NCBI GenBank assembly: GCA_037176705.1
Contig: CM073886.1
Coordinates: 89,997,501 to 90,061,500 of the forward strand
Direction: 5' to 3'
From: Molossus alvarezi
Taxonomy: Eukaryota > Chordata > Mammalia > Chiroptera > Molossidae
Length of the DNA: 64,000 nt
A program made the translations under genes and the position numbers. Below the pieces are notes generated by a model. The model did not search any database. It was not told the origin of the DNA and saw only the letters and a program-made list of their open reading frames with translations. The first letter of the stretch is position 1; the number at the start of each line of letters is the position of its first letter. Shown here piece after piece: positions 11,481-24,264 of the stretch.

Positions 11481-12180
11481 TGTTTGTCAAAGTGAAATGA
11501 GATAATGCATGTAAAACTTTCGACCCAGTGCCAGGCATGGATCCTTGTAGATGAGAGTGGCCCACCGTTCCCCACTCCCACTACAACCCGCAGATGTGCA
11601 GCATGGAGCAGCTACGTAGAAAGTTTGTGTGGGGACTCTGTTTACACTGAATTCTACCCTAGTTGAAAAACACCACGGGAAAGAATCTTACCTCATCAGG
11701 AAAAGCATTCCAAATAACCCCCTGGAGAGATTCTATTTATCTTCATGAATGGAAAATAATAAATAAAAGTTGGAAGATCAGATCCAAGATTTGTGTTTTT
11801 AAAATCTCTCCCCTTTGAGGTTAAGACCTTCAGTAGTGTATCTCAACCCTTCTTGAAACTGTTTAATCTGTATGATCTTGTAACCTTATTTTTGGTCTCA
11901 GATGCAACTATAATGTTTTTATGGAAAACATTTAAGTACAGAGTGAAGCCAGCTGGGTGAGCCAAGCTTCTGACAAATTGAAACAAAACACACTTTGGTA
12001 TCTTCTGGGTTTTAATTCCCTGTAGTAGGAAGAGGAACGAGAGAGAGAACAAAGCTAACTAGATACCATTTTCACTCACCTAACTTTCTTTCCTATTTTA
12101 ACGCCTGTTTCATCAAGTTATCACAGTCAACCTTCTCCTAGTCCTGTGCTTTATGATTGGACAGACATAGGTTGTAAGCA
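11481..12180. other. Unique sequence, nothing recognised
   Basis: About 700 bp with no recognised gene or repeat. Confidence 0.5.
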
Positions 12181-12194
12181 AGAATTACTGGTTG

Positions 12195-12523
12195 CAGACA
12201 AAGACAAATATCACATGATCTCACTTATATGAGGACTCTAATGAACAAAATAAATTGACAAATAAAATAGGTCCAGAGGCATGGGTGCATGGAACAGACT
12301 GACAGATCTCAGAGGGGAGAGGGCAAAACGGGGGATGGGAAGAGATTAAGCAAAGAACATATATGCATATATGCATAGCCCATGGACATAGACAATGGTG
12401 TGGTGAAGGCCTGGGGTGGGCAGGGCTCGGTAGAAGAGGGAAAATAGGGGGACATCTATAAGACTGTCAACAATAAATAATAGAAAGAAAGAAACAAATA
12501 AATAAAAAGAACAAGAAAAAGAA
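12195..12523 (+). mobile_element. 5'-truncated L1 3' end
   Basis: It starts in the last codons of ORF2 (AAAGACAAATATCACATGAT) and runs through the 3'UTR (ACATATATGCATATATGCAT, GGTGTGGTGAAGGCC) to an A-rich tail. The near-match AGAATTACTGGTTG (12181-12194) and AGAATCATTGGTTG (12524-12537) is a plausible 14-bp target-site duplication with two mismatches. Confidence 0.85.
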
Positions 12524-12829
12524 AGAATCATTGGTTGTTTTCTCACCTTCAGCAAACAAGATCACTCCTGACTCTGTGTCCTGGCCCTTGCTAGCCCTTC
12601 AGATAATTCTGACAACTCAAGCAGCCCATGACCTAGGAGAACACATGGAAGAAACAAAAAAGGAAAGAAAATACTCCCTCCTCCTCATCTGAAAGCATAT
12701 GCTGGTTGAGAAAGCCCAAGTTATAAAGAATGCCATGAGTGTGAGTCTAAGAGCACTCCTCAATATTAACAAGACTGGCATACACCAGCATGTACTGCCG
12801 AGTGAGAAAAGTCAAGTATGTGTATACTC

Positions 12830-12985
12830 TGCTACTATTTGAACCGCAGAGCTGTAAACGCATAGAGTCGTGATCCAGGACACACAGAAAACCTGTAACA
12901 GTGGTTACTTCAGGGGGAGGGGTAAAGTGTGCGGTACTTGTTTATCAACCTACATCATTTTTTATGGTTTGAATTTTTATGATAA
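12830..12985 (+). mobile_element. Old L1M-type 3'UTR fragment
   Basis: The block CCTGTAACAGTGGTTACTTC followed by GGGGGAGGGGTAAAG resembles the 3'UTR of old L1M elements. It is interrupted by the next Ves. The extent is uncertain. Confidence 0.4.
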
Positions 12986-12995
12986 AGAATGTTTA

Positions 12996-13236
12996 GCTCT
13001 GGCCGGTTTGGCTCAGCGGTTAGAGCATTGGCCCGTGATCCAGAGAGACCCGGGTTCGGTTCCCACTAAGGGCACGTACCTCGGTTGCAGTTTGTCCCCG
13101 GCCCTGGTTGGGGTTGTACGGGAGGCAGCACTCGATGTGTCCCTTTCACGTCAATGTTTCTCTCTCTCTTTCTCTCCCTCCCTCCCACTCTATCTGAATA
13201 AAAATGGAAAAATATCCTCGGGTGAGGATGAAAAAA
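12996..13236 (+). mobile_element. Ves SINE (long-tail type)
   Basis: Head GCTCTGGCCGGTTTGGCTCA, B-box GGGTTCGGTTCC and tail ATATCCTCGGGTGAGGATGAA. The perfect 12-bp repeat AAAGAATGTTTA lies at 12984-12995 and 13237-13248. Confidence 0.95.
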
Positions 13237-13248
13237 AAAGAATGTTTA

Positions 13249-13714
13249 AGCAATCAGTTGTGAGCTGAAGGCTTTTTTTGAGCCACAGTGACTTCCCACC
13301 TGCGTGATCTGGGGGCACCCAAATGAGGTAGAGCCAAAAACCTCAGAGCAGAAGAAGGAAAATCTGGAAAGAGTTCTGAGATGTTCCCCAGATTGACACC
13401 CATGACTTCCCTCATTATTATCCTCCTATATAGATTTGTCTCCTTCACCTGTGAGCACAAAAAATGCAAAATGAGATCCATGTAAAGATAGTACCTAATA
13501 AGTAAGAAACAAACCTACCAAGTGATATGTAGATTAAAAAACTAATCAGAAAGAGAATTACTTTAGAAAAGAGAAAATTTCCTTATACTTAATTATATTT
13601 CCAAAGAAAGAGAACATAGGCTTCTTGAGAAGAGACAGAGAGAAAAGAAAAGAAACCAGAGAATCAAAGATCAGAATAGTAAACAATAAAAATAAATAAA
13701 ATATGAGAAGATAT
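13249..13714. other. A-rich sequence, nothing recognised
   Basis: About 470 bp, increasingly A-rich from 13500. It may include unrecognised L1 remains but I cannot assign them. Confidence 0.45.
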
Positions 13715-14640
13715 ATAGATGATCAATAGACATATGAAAAGATGCTCAATGTCACTAATGATCAGAGAAATGCAAATTAAAACCATAATGAGATATCACC
13801 TCATACCTGTCGGAATGACTATCATCAATAAACAAATAAATGTTGGTGAGGATATGGAAAAAGGGGAACCCCCATGCACTGTTGGTGGGAATGTAGATTG
13901 TTGCAGCCACTGTGGAAAACAGTCTGGAGGGTCCTCAGAAAAATAAAAATGAAACTGCCTTATAACCCAGAGATTCCACTTCTATGTATACATCCGAAGA
14001 AATCCAAAACACTAAATCCAAAGAATATATGTAGCCCTGTGTTCATTGCAGCATTATTTACAATAGCCAAGATATGGAAGCAACCCAAGTGCCTATCAAT
14101 AGACTATTAGATAAAGAAAATGTGGTAGATATATATAATGGAATATTACTTGTCTATAAAAAAGAATGAAACCGTACCATTTTTAACAGCATGGATAGAC
14201 CTAGAGGGTATTATGCTAAGTGAAATAAGTCAGTGAGAGAAAGACAAATAACATACAAATTTACTTTTGTATGGAATCTAAAGAATAAAATAAACAAACA
14301 AATGAAACAAACAGATTCATAGACCCGGAGTATAGAATTATGGTTGCTGGAGGAGAGTGGGATAGAGAAACTGGGTGGAAAAGGTGAAGTGATTGAAAAG
14401 TAGAGCAGTAGTTAAAAAATAGTCATGGGGATGTAAAGTACAGCACAGGAAATATAGTCAACAATATTGCAATAAGTATGCGGGGTGCCAAGTGGGTACT
14501 GGAAATGTCAGGAGGACCACTTTGTAAAGTATATGACTATCTAACTACTATAGTCTACACCTGAAACTAATACAAAATAATATTGAACGTAAACTTAATT
14601 TAAAATAAATAAATAATTTAAAAGAAAAATGTTTTAAAGA
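13715..14640 (+). mobile_element. L1 3' end (ORF2 C-terminus plus 3'UTR)
   Basis: Frames at 13719-13946 and 13874-14110 read the C-terminal part of L1 ORF2 with shifts: [13 protein letters not shown], then [18 protein letters not shown], then VFIAALFTIAKIWKQPKC. The 3'UTR follows and ends in an AAAATAAATAAATAATTT tail. The copy is 5'-truncated and its coding part is broken by frameshifts. Confidence 0.9.
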
Positions 14641-14649
14641 AGGCAAATA

Positions 14650-15065
14650 ATGATAAAAAGCTTTCAAGAAGACTTTAAAAGACATTACTGGGTCAATTCT
14701 CAAAACAAATGAAATATGGATAATAAATTAGATAAGGGTTTATTACTGATAAGTTTATTGGAGTTAATAACTATATTGTAGTTGTGTATAAATAAATACC
14801 CCTATGTTTAGGAAGTACACATTAAGATATTTAGGATTAAAGGCTCACAAGGCATTAAACTTAACTTTAAATGATTTATTTTTTTCTTAAAAGGTGTGTG
14901 TGTGTGTGTATGGGGGGTAAAATGATAAAGCAAATGCACCAAAATGTAAATAATAGGTGAATCTGGATAAAAAGCATATGAATATATTTTGTACTATTTT
15001 TATTATAGTAATTTTTCTGTAAGTTTGAAATTAACTCCCACATAAAATGATAAAAAGAAAAACAT
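14650..15065 (+). mobile_element. Old L1M-type 3'UTR
   Basis: AT-rich sequence with a GTGAATCTGGATAAAAAGCA block and a terminal TGTAAGTTTGAAATTAACTC then AAAATGATAAAAAG, resembling old L1M 3' ends. It contains a short GT run near 14894-14910. Confidence 0.45.
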
Positions 15066-15099
15066 TTAATTCTCATTTAAAAAAAGAAAGAAAAGAAAG

Positions 15100-16830
15100 T
15101 GGTAAGAATCACTCTACTTGATATTAAAGGCCTACTATAAAGCAATAGTTATCAAAACAGTGTGGTGTTGGTAGAGGGATAGATACAAAGATCAATGAAA
15201 CAGAATAAAGAACTCAGAAATAGACCCACATAACTATGCCCAATGGATTCTTGACAAAGCTGAAAAAGCAATCCAATGGAGAAGAGATAGCTTTTTCAAC
15301 AAATGTTGCTAAAACAATCAGACATCCATTGGCAAAAAAAAAAAAAAAAAACACACTTTACCTAAATCCAACACTTTATACACAAATCAAGCCAAATGGA
15401 TTGCAGACTTAAATGTAAAAACATTTTAGGGAAAAAACAAAAACAAACAAAAAAAAGAAAATCTAGGACCCAGAACTATGCAAAGAGTTCTTAGTCTTTT
15501 TTTACCAAAAGCACAATCCGTGAGAGAAAAAAATTGATAAATTGGACCTTATCAAAATTAAATACGTACTTTGCTCTGTGCAGGCCCTGTTAAGAAGATG
15601 AAAAGACAAGCTACAGACTGGGCAATACTACTTTCAAACAACGTATCCAACAAAGAACTAATATTTATACTACATAAAAATTCTCGCCTTAGCCTGAGTA
15701 ACTTAGTTGGTTGGAGCATCATCCCATACACTGAAAGGCTGCAGGTTCAATTCCCAGTCAAGGTACATAGATTGCAGTTTCCATCTCCAACTGGGGTATG
15801 TACAAGAGGCAGCCAATCAATGTTTCTCTCTCTCCTTCTCCCTTTCTCTCTCTCTGAAATCAATGGAAACATGTCTTTTGGTGAGGATATTTTTAAAAAG
15901 ACTTCTCAAAACTCAACATTGAAAAAAACCCAATTCAATTAGAAAATCTGCAAAAGACATGAATAGATGTTTCACTGCAGGGGATACACGGATGGCAAAT
16001 AAGCACGTGAAAGATATTTAGCATCATTAGCCAATAAGGAAATACAAATTAAAACCACAATGAGATATAATCACGCACCTATCAGAATGGCTAATATGAA
16101 AAATAGTGACAACACCAAAGTGGGAGCAAGGATGTCGGGAGGAACTGGCTCACTCGCACATTGTTGGTGGAAATGGAAAATGGTACAGACGCTCCGGAAA
16201 AGAGTTCAGCAGTTTCTTACAAAACTAAACACACAGCTACCATAAGACCAGCAACTACTGGTACTTATCCCAGAAAAAAAGATTAAACATATGTACACAC
16301 AAAAAAACTCTACACGAATGGTCATAGCAGCCTTATTTGTGATAGTCCAAAACTGGAAACAACCCAGATGTCCTTCAATGGGCGAATGTTAAACACGCTG
16401 AAGTATATTCATACCATGGAACACTACTCAGCAATAAAAAGCAACAAACTTTTGACACAGGCAAACATCTACATGTATCTCCAGGGAATTATGTTGAATT
16501 TTTAAAAAGCCAATTCTAAAACTTACATACTGTATAATTCCATTTATAGAATATTCTTGAAATGGCAAAAATATAGAAATGGAGAACAGATAGCGGTTGC
16601 CAGGGAGATAGGTGTGTCTATAAAAGAACAATAGGATCCTATTTAATGCTGTATCCTAACTGTATTAGTGTCAATATATTGGTTATAATATTAGATTATA
16701 GTTTTGCAAAATGTTACCATATGGGTAAAATTATACATGAAATCTCTGTGAATTATTTTTTTACAACTGCATGTAAAGTTATCAGTATTTTAAAATTAAA
16801 GGTTAATCTTTAAAAGTTAAAAAAAAAAGA
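15100..16830 (+). mobile_element. Old L1 (L1M-type), 3' third, carrying a Ves
   Basis: This is plus-strand ORF2 from the region after the RT (AAGGCCTACTATAAAGCAAT, GAAATAGACCCACATAACTA) through the C-terminus (HCWWKWKMVQTLRKRVQQF from 16060) into the 3'UTR. An A-run of about 18 lies near 15335. A Ves splits it at 15686-15893; the two halves join smoothly in L1 sequence. It has many stops and is not coding. Confidence 0.85.
15686..15893 (+). mobile_element. Ves SINE (older, intermediate tail)
   Basis: Head CCTTAGCCTGAGTAACTTAG, B-box CAGGTTCAATTCCC, pyrimidine tract, and a tail holding both AAATCAATGGAAACATG and GGTGAGGATATTTT. The tail thus combines features of both Ves types in this window. 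An imperfect flanking repeat ends in TTCTC (15681-15685 and near 15903-15907). Confidence 0.85.
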
Positions 16831-17207
16831 AATAAAGTATGAACTGAAGTAGCATTGGAAGAAATTGAAGATAACAAAATGTAAAAAAAATCGCATTAAA
16901 GTCCTCAGGAAGAATAGATACTCCTGGAAACAGAGTTAGGGATATGGAGGTGGAGTTATAGTTTTAAAAAATTCATATAAAACAAAATGGAAAGAATTTT
17001 TTAATAAAAGATATTATAGAGAAGATGATATATGAGGGAGGAGAAGAATGAGGTTCTTAATTAATTAATTGATTTTACTAAAATAGAGAACCGAACAAAT
17101 ATTCAAAGATATAATAAAGAAAACTTTTTCTGAAATGAAAAAGATATGAATCCACTGATTAATATCTGAGAAAAGCAGACTTTGTGTCTAAGAAAAAATA
17201 AGGTCTT

Positions 17208-17461
17208 GCCCTGGCCAGTTTGGCTCAGTGATTAGAGCGTCGGCCCGCAGACCAGAGAGGCCTGGGTTCAGTTCCTAAGGGCACGTACCTCAGTTGCAGT
17301 TTGTCCCCAGCCCTGATTGAGGTTGTGTGGGTGGCAACCACTCGATGTGTCTCTCTCACATCGATGTTGCTCTCTCTCTCTCTTTTCCCCCCTCTCTCCC
17401 TCCTGCTCTATCTGAAGATAAATGCAAAAATGTCCTCTGGTGAGGATAAAATTTTAAAAAA
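17208..17461 (+). mobile_element. Ves SINE (long-tail type)
   Basis: Head GCCCTGGCCAGTTTGGCTCA, a B-box region GGGTTCAGTTCC with a short deletion after it, and tail ATGTCCTCTGGTGAGGATAA. Flanking A-rich repeats are imperfect, so no duplication is claimed. Confidence 0.92.
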
Positions 17462-18482
17462 GAAAAGAAAACGTAAAGTCTCAAATTTGAGCCATATCTT
17501 AGTGGAGACCCTGAAGTTCAAGAGTGAAAGGAGAATCCTAAGGGCACTCAGGAATTAAAAACATGTTCCCCAAAAGGAGAAAACGGCTGGCTCAGCCTTC
17601 TCCATGGCAACACTCAGTGTAAGAAGTTGGTGAAACAATATCCTCAGAATTCCGATGGAGAAAATGTGTGTCCCAAGAAATATTTGCTTTATGTCTAAAG
17701 GTAGCAGATAGTTTTCATAATGCAAAGTTTTTTATAACATAGCACTTATGAATCCCCTTTTTAAAAAAATAATAAAATCAAGCCAACCCAAAGATAAGTA
17801 AAAATGTTTGAAGTCATGTCATGAACAGGAAAGCCATGGATGAAGGAACTGTTGGTGACCACTGAGTATGTAATTACATTTCCAGAGCTCAGCTCTATAT
17901 AAGTTATAAATCTTGGTGATACAAAAAATAATAATAACAAGTGAGAGAGGAGAAGCTGGAAGAAAATGTGGAATATAAATTGTTTTCTTTCATGATGAGG
18001 AATAAAGCTGTTAAACATTGATAACACAAGAAATAGAGTTTAAACTATATCAAAGTTTTAAATGTTATTTATAAAAATAATTTTAAGGCAACAATATAAA
18101 CAACAATATACTATGACCAAATAGTGATAAAATTAACTGCAACAAATATATGTTATAAAAAATAAAAGTGAATGAGATAAATCTATATAATAAAAGAAAA
18201 AGACTACCAATGTGGATTGCAAAACTCATCTATTTATAATGCTAATAGTGAAAACATAGGAGGCCTGGATAATAAATTTATTGCACATTCATATAATAGA
18301 ATATTTGACATTCATTAAGAAAGAACTGGATATATAAGAAATGATATGGAATGAAGTTCAATATAAATTAATAGAAAAATATTGTAAGAAAAATGCATAA
18401 TGTTATTACATTTGTATTTTGCAAAAAACATATATTTTACACACTCATATTTATACATTTGCTTTTGTATGCCTATGCATTT

Positions 18483-18504
18483 GCGTGTGTGTGTGTGTGT
18501 GTGT
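18483..18504 (+). repeat. (GT)n microsatellite, about 11 copies
   Basis: Uninterrupted alternating GT after GC. It sits inside the old L1-like 3'UTR. Confidence 0.9.
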
Positions 18505-18764
18505 TTTCAGTGTTATAGCAACGGGGAAAGTGGGCTGATGAGAAGGATCTACCCCAGAGGGAAGTATTTTATACCTGACATTGTTTGGAATTGCTGGTGC
18601 ATGGTGCTAATAAAAAGCAGACTCATCTTTAGAATATTTTATTATTTTTTACAATTTTTCGAACAATGCACCTCCTTATTGTCTGTGCCTGGGGTGGCCT
18701 ACTCCAATCTCTTCACCCTTGATATGTCAGTGTGTCGTGTAAGGAAGGTATCTGGAATGGAAGA

Positions 18765-18767
<3 letters not shown>

Positions 18768-18813
<46 letters not shown>
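18768..18813 (+). repeat. (GT)n microsatellite, about 23 copies
   Basis: Perfect alternating GT of about 46 bases. Open frames on both strands here (for example 18400-18861) owe much of their length to this run. Confidence 0.97.
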
Positions 18814-18814
<1 letters not shown>

Positions 18815-18896
18815 TGAGTTTCCTACCTTGGGTGATACACAACACACTTTGTTCACACTAGGACTAAAACTGGAGGATGCTTGAGAGCAGAGACTA

Positions 18897-19022
18897 TAGA
18901 CGGGGTAGGCAAAAGTAGGTTTACAGTTATTCATATGGAAAACAATATAATCAATAAATGATATAAAAAAAAACTGTTTTGTTACTCACCACTGTAAACC
19001 TACTCTCACCCACCCCTGTGTA
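18897..19022. mobile_element. Tc1/mariner-type MITE
   Basis: The left end GGCAAAAGTAGGTTTACAGT pairs with the right end ACTGTAAACCTACTCTCACC as inverted repeats of roughly 30 bp. TA dinucleotides lie at both borders (18897-18898 and 19021-19022). About 126 bp in all, with no coding capacity, so it must have moved with a transposase supplied elsewhere. Confidence 0.85.
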
Positions 19023-22000
19023 AACATTTCTCTACCATGTGAAAATTTTTAAATTGAAATGTAGCTCTTTATAATATAGCATTAACCAATAATAAAAATA
19101 AGAAGAGTATAAAAGAGTTGTACCTAAAAAGAGGTAATTGATTTAAATTGAAGGATCAATTTAATTTGGTCCTCCTACCAGATACAGTAAAACCGAATAC
19201 AGCTTGGGTCACATAGTACTCTCACCAAATGAGAGACACACTGGCTCGCCCACGGTCCCATACCAAGCCCAGTGCCTGGCACACAAGAGATGGGGAAACT
19301 TGTTGGGAGAATTAATAAATTAATTTAGTCAAAGAAACTTTTTAGCAATAAATTTCAGGAAATGTTACTTGAATTGCATAATGAGTGACAATTTCAAAAA
19401 CAGAAATGCCAAAGATACAAAAACAGTGGCAAAAATGACCATTTGCTCTATCGATTTTCAGGGCTTTCAAAGCCTAACACCCTGTCGTCACTTTCTTTTG
19501 GGAACTCGAAACATAAACTGCTGTTTCCTGGCAGCCTGAATTATTATACAGACGGTGCTTAGAGGATGTCTTGAGAATGATGTGGAGCATGTCCCTTAGA
19601 TTGTATCTTTCTAGTGACAGATGCTGCAAGTGGCCTTTAGCAATTGCTAGGTTACGGTCGACTTCCATTTGAGTCTCTCACAAGTATATGAAGTGCCACT
19701 CATTGCTGCTGTGGTCCAGGACGTGCCCCGTTGGTGGCAGAGCCCATGGTGCATTCATCTGTTTACGGATTGATGTACTCATTCCTGTGGGAGAAATAAA
19801 GCAGGTTCTTTTTCTTCTATACCAATGGGAGTTGGCACAGTAAGCCAGACTTGGATAGAACCCAAGACAGCTTTCCGCTGCCCCTCCCATGCTCCCCAGA
19901 CCCAGTGGGGAGGAGAGGGAAGGGTCCCTAGATGAGGTGGGCAGTTCGGAGTTTCAATTTCTCACCCCGTTAGGCAGAATTCTGCTCGTACTGATGGTAA
20001 AAAGGCAGTGGTGCCATGTCAGCCTTTTACAGCAGCCCAGCCAGAAGAAAGTCGTGGCAGAAACCCACTGCGGTCCCTGTTCCTTAGGCTGTCCCTGTGC
20101 CATGTTCGTTGGGCTCCTCCTCAAATGGGACCAGATGAACGTGGTCCAGACTCTTGCTGAGTGACAGCACCAAACACAGGCTTACAAAACATGCAGCTAG
20201 AAGACAGTCACACAGCGATATGTCCATCAGAGTGATGACATTCCCATTCAAACTGCAGTCCGGGTGCATCAACCAGCTTATCTAAGCCCACATGCTTTTC
20301 TATAGGAGAGACTGTTGATCAAAGAGAGCCTCATCACACGGGGGCATTTCCCTGGAAGAACCTGGGCCCTAGGGGAGGTTATTGCAGGGAACCCTACCAT
20401 AATACTGTCCTCTTGGGGATATTTATGGATGTAATTTGTATTGGGATACAGAGTGGAGCCTGGCCATAGAGGTGGTGGCAGAAAGAGCCACCATTTTTGT
20501 CCCAAAATGAAACTTCGAATCTACTCATGCATTTGGAAACATTCTCACCCTTCAGGGATTTTTCTTGACACCATTTTGTCCAGACTGGCCTCTCCAGTAT
20601 CCCTTCCTCTTGTTCCCCAGGCAGGGGTCACAGGGTGCTGTGCACTGAAGAAACCAAGATGTGGCCAGTCCTTGTCTACTAAGGGATGAGGTCACAGTGT
20701 GTTCCAAGTTCCTGCACTCGAACATTTCTCCCTGCTCATGGCAGATGTGAATGGACGTGAGGAAGTCTAGCCATCCAGCTCCCTCCCTTTTCTCCTCCCC
20801 AGCTCTCTCCTCTGCTTCATGTTCTGTCCTCTGATGTGGCTGATGAGTAGTCAAGCAGCTTAGATTTCAGAGGAGGGAGGGTCCCTTTGAGATTCCACCC
20901 TAAGCCCCAGACTTCTTCACTGGAGTTTCTGACACAACACATTGTAACAAATGGAACTTTGTATCCTGTGTTCTTCAGACTTTGTCCTCTGTAACTGTAC
21001 AGAGAAAGAGAGCTGCTTAAATGTAAGGCCACAAGGGCCCCGGTCACAGCGCCTCGCGTGGCCCTGTGCATGTAGGAAGCACTCCAATATCGCTCCAACT
21101 GAGGGAGTTTGAAGTCTCAGTCATTTGCGAAGAATTTAAGTTCCTGGTAAAAGTGACCTTGGTTTCCACAACGATTGAGCATCAGGAAGAGCTGCATCAA
21201 GGAGAACCGTCTGGAAGCTCTATCTTGAGTGGAGGTAAGTCTGGTTAATAGCAGGCTTCTAGTGATGTAAACAGAATTCACTTGTAGCTTCTCTGTGTCT
21301 GTGTTTTGCAAAGTATGGTGTGTGTCCCCCCCATAGCTATGCAAGATGATTTAATTTGTACACAATCAAATATTTTATTATAATTATTCTGAATGTATTG
21401 AATGTTCATTAGAAAAAAATGTAAGTAATGCACCTAAAATATGATTTCGCAAATACTATTGATTAGGACACGGTGAAGGTCCTTGACTTTATAATTGTTT
21501 GCATTGATTTAAAGAAAAAGTGAAGTCAATAAGAGTCTAGATATATAAAGTCAATAATGACGATGAGTGTGTGAAGAACTGATATTAGAGAAACTCTGAC
21601 CACATCCCTCTCGGTTCACAATATATGCTGCCTTGGCAGACCTGGCCAGTAGCAGAAGGTTGAGACCATTCTGGTTGATAATACACTAGCATATACCCTG
21701 AATGGCCTTTTAAAAATCACCAGTGTCCAGTGGCTCTAATGGGTTACTTTTGAGGCTGAACATCTGCTCTCTAGGTGGAATCTTACTTCTTCAGCTCTGC
21801 AGAGTGACCGGAAGGCATGTCACTGGGGGTGGCAGAATTGTGGACCTTCCCCAGAGGGATGGTTTTATGACTGGGAGGTTTTCCAGGAACTGGTGGGGAG
21901 ATGTTATGGGGGACCAAGGCCTTTGTGAATCTGACCTACCTTGTTTGATTTGGGGCTAGACCCCTAACCTGGGCTTCCTGTTTCCCCTTTCAAAAATTAG

Positions 22001-24264
22001 GAACTGGTTTTGGTGATATGACGCAAAAGACACATTTTTTAAAAGATTATAATCTGGAACTGTAACAGTAGAGTGATAAGAGTAAAATTAAGTCTCTAAG
22101 GCAGAAGAATGCACTAAGCACCCCGAGACCATGGGGAGGCAAAGCTGCACTGTGTAGCCTTTGCCTCAGGGCTGGTCACTCCTGGCCCTAGAGAAAATAG
22201 CACTTGTGGTCCAACCCGAGGCACGACCAGGTTGTTTTAAACAACATTCAGTGGCGAAGGTAAAATGCTAATGGCAGTGAGCTGTGATGTCTGAGTGAGT
22301 GTGGGATCGTGCCTGGGAGCCCGGGGTGGATTCCGTAGGCATCTTAGTACTAGGCTCAACTCCGGGAGCCAAGGTCAGGGTGCTTGGAAGTTTGGAGACT
22401 AGAGCACGATCGGGCATGGGAACTCATCCCCAGGACCAGTCAGTGGAGACCTGTGCTTCTGTCATGCCTCAGACTCATTCTGGACAAGGCTGACACTGGG
22501 TGGCTCCTGGCACATCATATCTGTGTCAAGAAAAGGTGCCACCCAAAAAATGCCAACTAGACTCAGAATTGGGGCAGAAACTCCTTAAGGATGCTCAAAG
22601 GCAAGAGGTAGGGGAAGAAGCAGCAGCAGAGGCAGCAGACAGCTCAGAGAGGAGAGACGCAGAACGTCCAGCACAGGAGTCACTTGGGCCGGAACCCCCA
22701 CTCCAGGGCAGCACCAAGCTGTCCACTCCAGAACCATCGTTGGTTTCCAGGAGTCCTGACTACTCACCTGCTGAGACATTTGCCATCCCCCTACTTCTGG
22801 TGACCTTCACAATTTAACCCTATTCTGAAGCATGGCTTGATCCTCAAACCTGGGGAAGCCTAATTAATACCCAGGGGCCCTAAGGAGCAAGGCTGTGGAA
22901 CAAAGCAGACAACTATGGCCAATTGTCACAGCTGGAACATCAGGGATGAGGAAGTGGGTAGGATCCAGGATTCTGCTGGTATGGACGATAGTTGAAATGC
23001 ATGAGTCAGGCAGGTGGTCAAATGTTAAGGGCTAGGAGATCCCTAAGGAGAGAGCAAAGTACAGAGAGAGACAAATTTGAAGCATCATCCCAGGGAAGAC
23101 TTTAACAGCCACAACCAGTAGTTAACTGTGATCACCGCTGTCGAAAAGCCTTCAGTGATTGGGCTTGGTTAGATGCCATTCCGTTCTCACCACTTTCACA
23201 ACATAGTGCCCTGTATTGTCATTGTCAAATCACTCTCCTCTCTCCTTGTAAGGACAGAGACTGTGTCTCATTCATCTGAGTATTTCTATGAGAGAGAGAG
23301 AGAGAGACTAAGTAAATGAACTAAGCTGGCAAACTTTCACCACAGCCTAATCACTTGGAGATCCCAAGGGGTATGTGATCACAGGGTTTCAGTTACATTT
23401 CACAGAAGTTTCTCATGCTGGCTGATGCTTCGGAAGTAACTTGTGCACAGGGTGCCTTCACTGAGTCCAGCTGCACCCTCGCTGCCTCAGCATGACACTT
23501 CCTCCTCTTTCCGTGAGGTTCCACCCTCCCTCCTCTTTGGAACCATTGTCTGCTTGACATGAAAAATGTCCTCTAGAAAATGTAATCTCTAATTGCATCA
23601 ATGAAAAAATCCAACTCTCGGGTACAGAATGATGAAACATAGAAAAACACTTTCTTAATAATAATGTGCTAGTCCTTTCTTTTCCGCCACAGTTGGTTCT
23701 CTGCCTGTACACTGGGATTTCCCATAGTCCTTTAATGCTTTTACCCACTGTCGATTCACAGTAAAAATCCTCTCTTAAAGTTGGCCCTCTGTATCAGAAG
23801 ACATCTGAACTGCGCGTCATCGAACTGAATTGCTCTTCTTGGTTTCTCTTCCAAACAGCACTCTTCGAAAGCCATTTGCTTTAAGCTTCTGAGTTTTCGT
23901 GACTTCTAAACTCTCCCTCGATTTTGCTCACACATTGCCCTCTCATCTTCTTATCTCTGCTTTCTGGGTTTCCACCCAACATTTGCACACCTGTGCCCAC
24001 CCGCAGGTGGGTCGTGGGCCAGGCCAGTGCTTCCTGCCTGGCCATGCAGGCGGCCCTGGTGCTGCTGGAGGTGGGAGATGGGTGTGGCAGGAAGGCAGCC
24101 CTGCCATGTTTTGGAGGAGTCATCCTTCTCTCCCAGGGAGCATCCTCCCAGGCTCAACCTCTCTCTAGCTACAGACAATTATGAAGCCCCTGCTGGGTGC
24201 CCTGCCCTGTGCCAGGTGAGGCAAAGACCAATTAGATGTAGGCTGGCAAGCCTCTGGGGCTCCA
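19023..24264. other. 5.2 kb unique sequence, no gene established
   Basis: No interspersed repeat is recognised apart from a short (GA)n run at about 23287-23307. Open frames here are short. The most exon-like signal is at about 20980-21234, with a CTGTGTTCTTCAG acceptor-like site and a GGAG/GTAAGT donor-like site (listed among the findings). No known domain is visible. Confidence 0.45.

Larger units (their letters stand above)
16840..18660 (+). mobile_element. Old L1M or HAL1-type element, carrying a Ves
   Basis: The part at 17475-17760 resembles the ORF1 C-terminal region of old L1/HAL1: TCAAATTTGAGCCATATC, AAGGAGAATCCTAAGGG, then CTTCTCCATGGCAACACTC. The AT-rich remainder, ending with a TTGCATTTGTATTTTGCA-like and CAACGGGGAAAGTGG block, resembles an L1M 3'UTR. 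It is strongly diverged, so boundaries and family are approximate. Confidence 0.5.

Noticed and set aside
18180..18200. Possible Helitron 5' end (CTATATAATAAAAG)
   Set aside because: Only about 14 AT-rich bases match; no 3' hairpin or CTAG end was found, and the context is old L1-like sequence.
18400..18861. 153-codon open frame
   Set aside because: Much of it is translated GT repeat and old L1-like 3'UTR.
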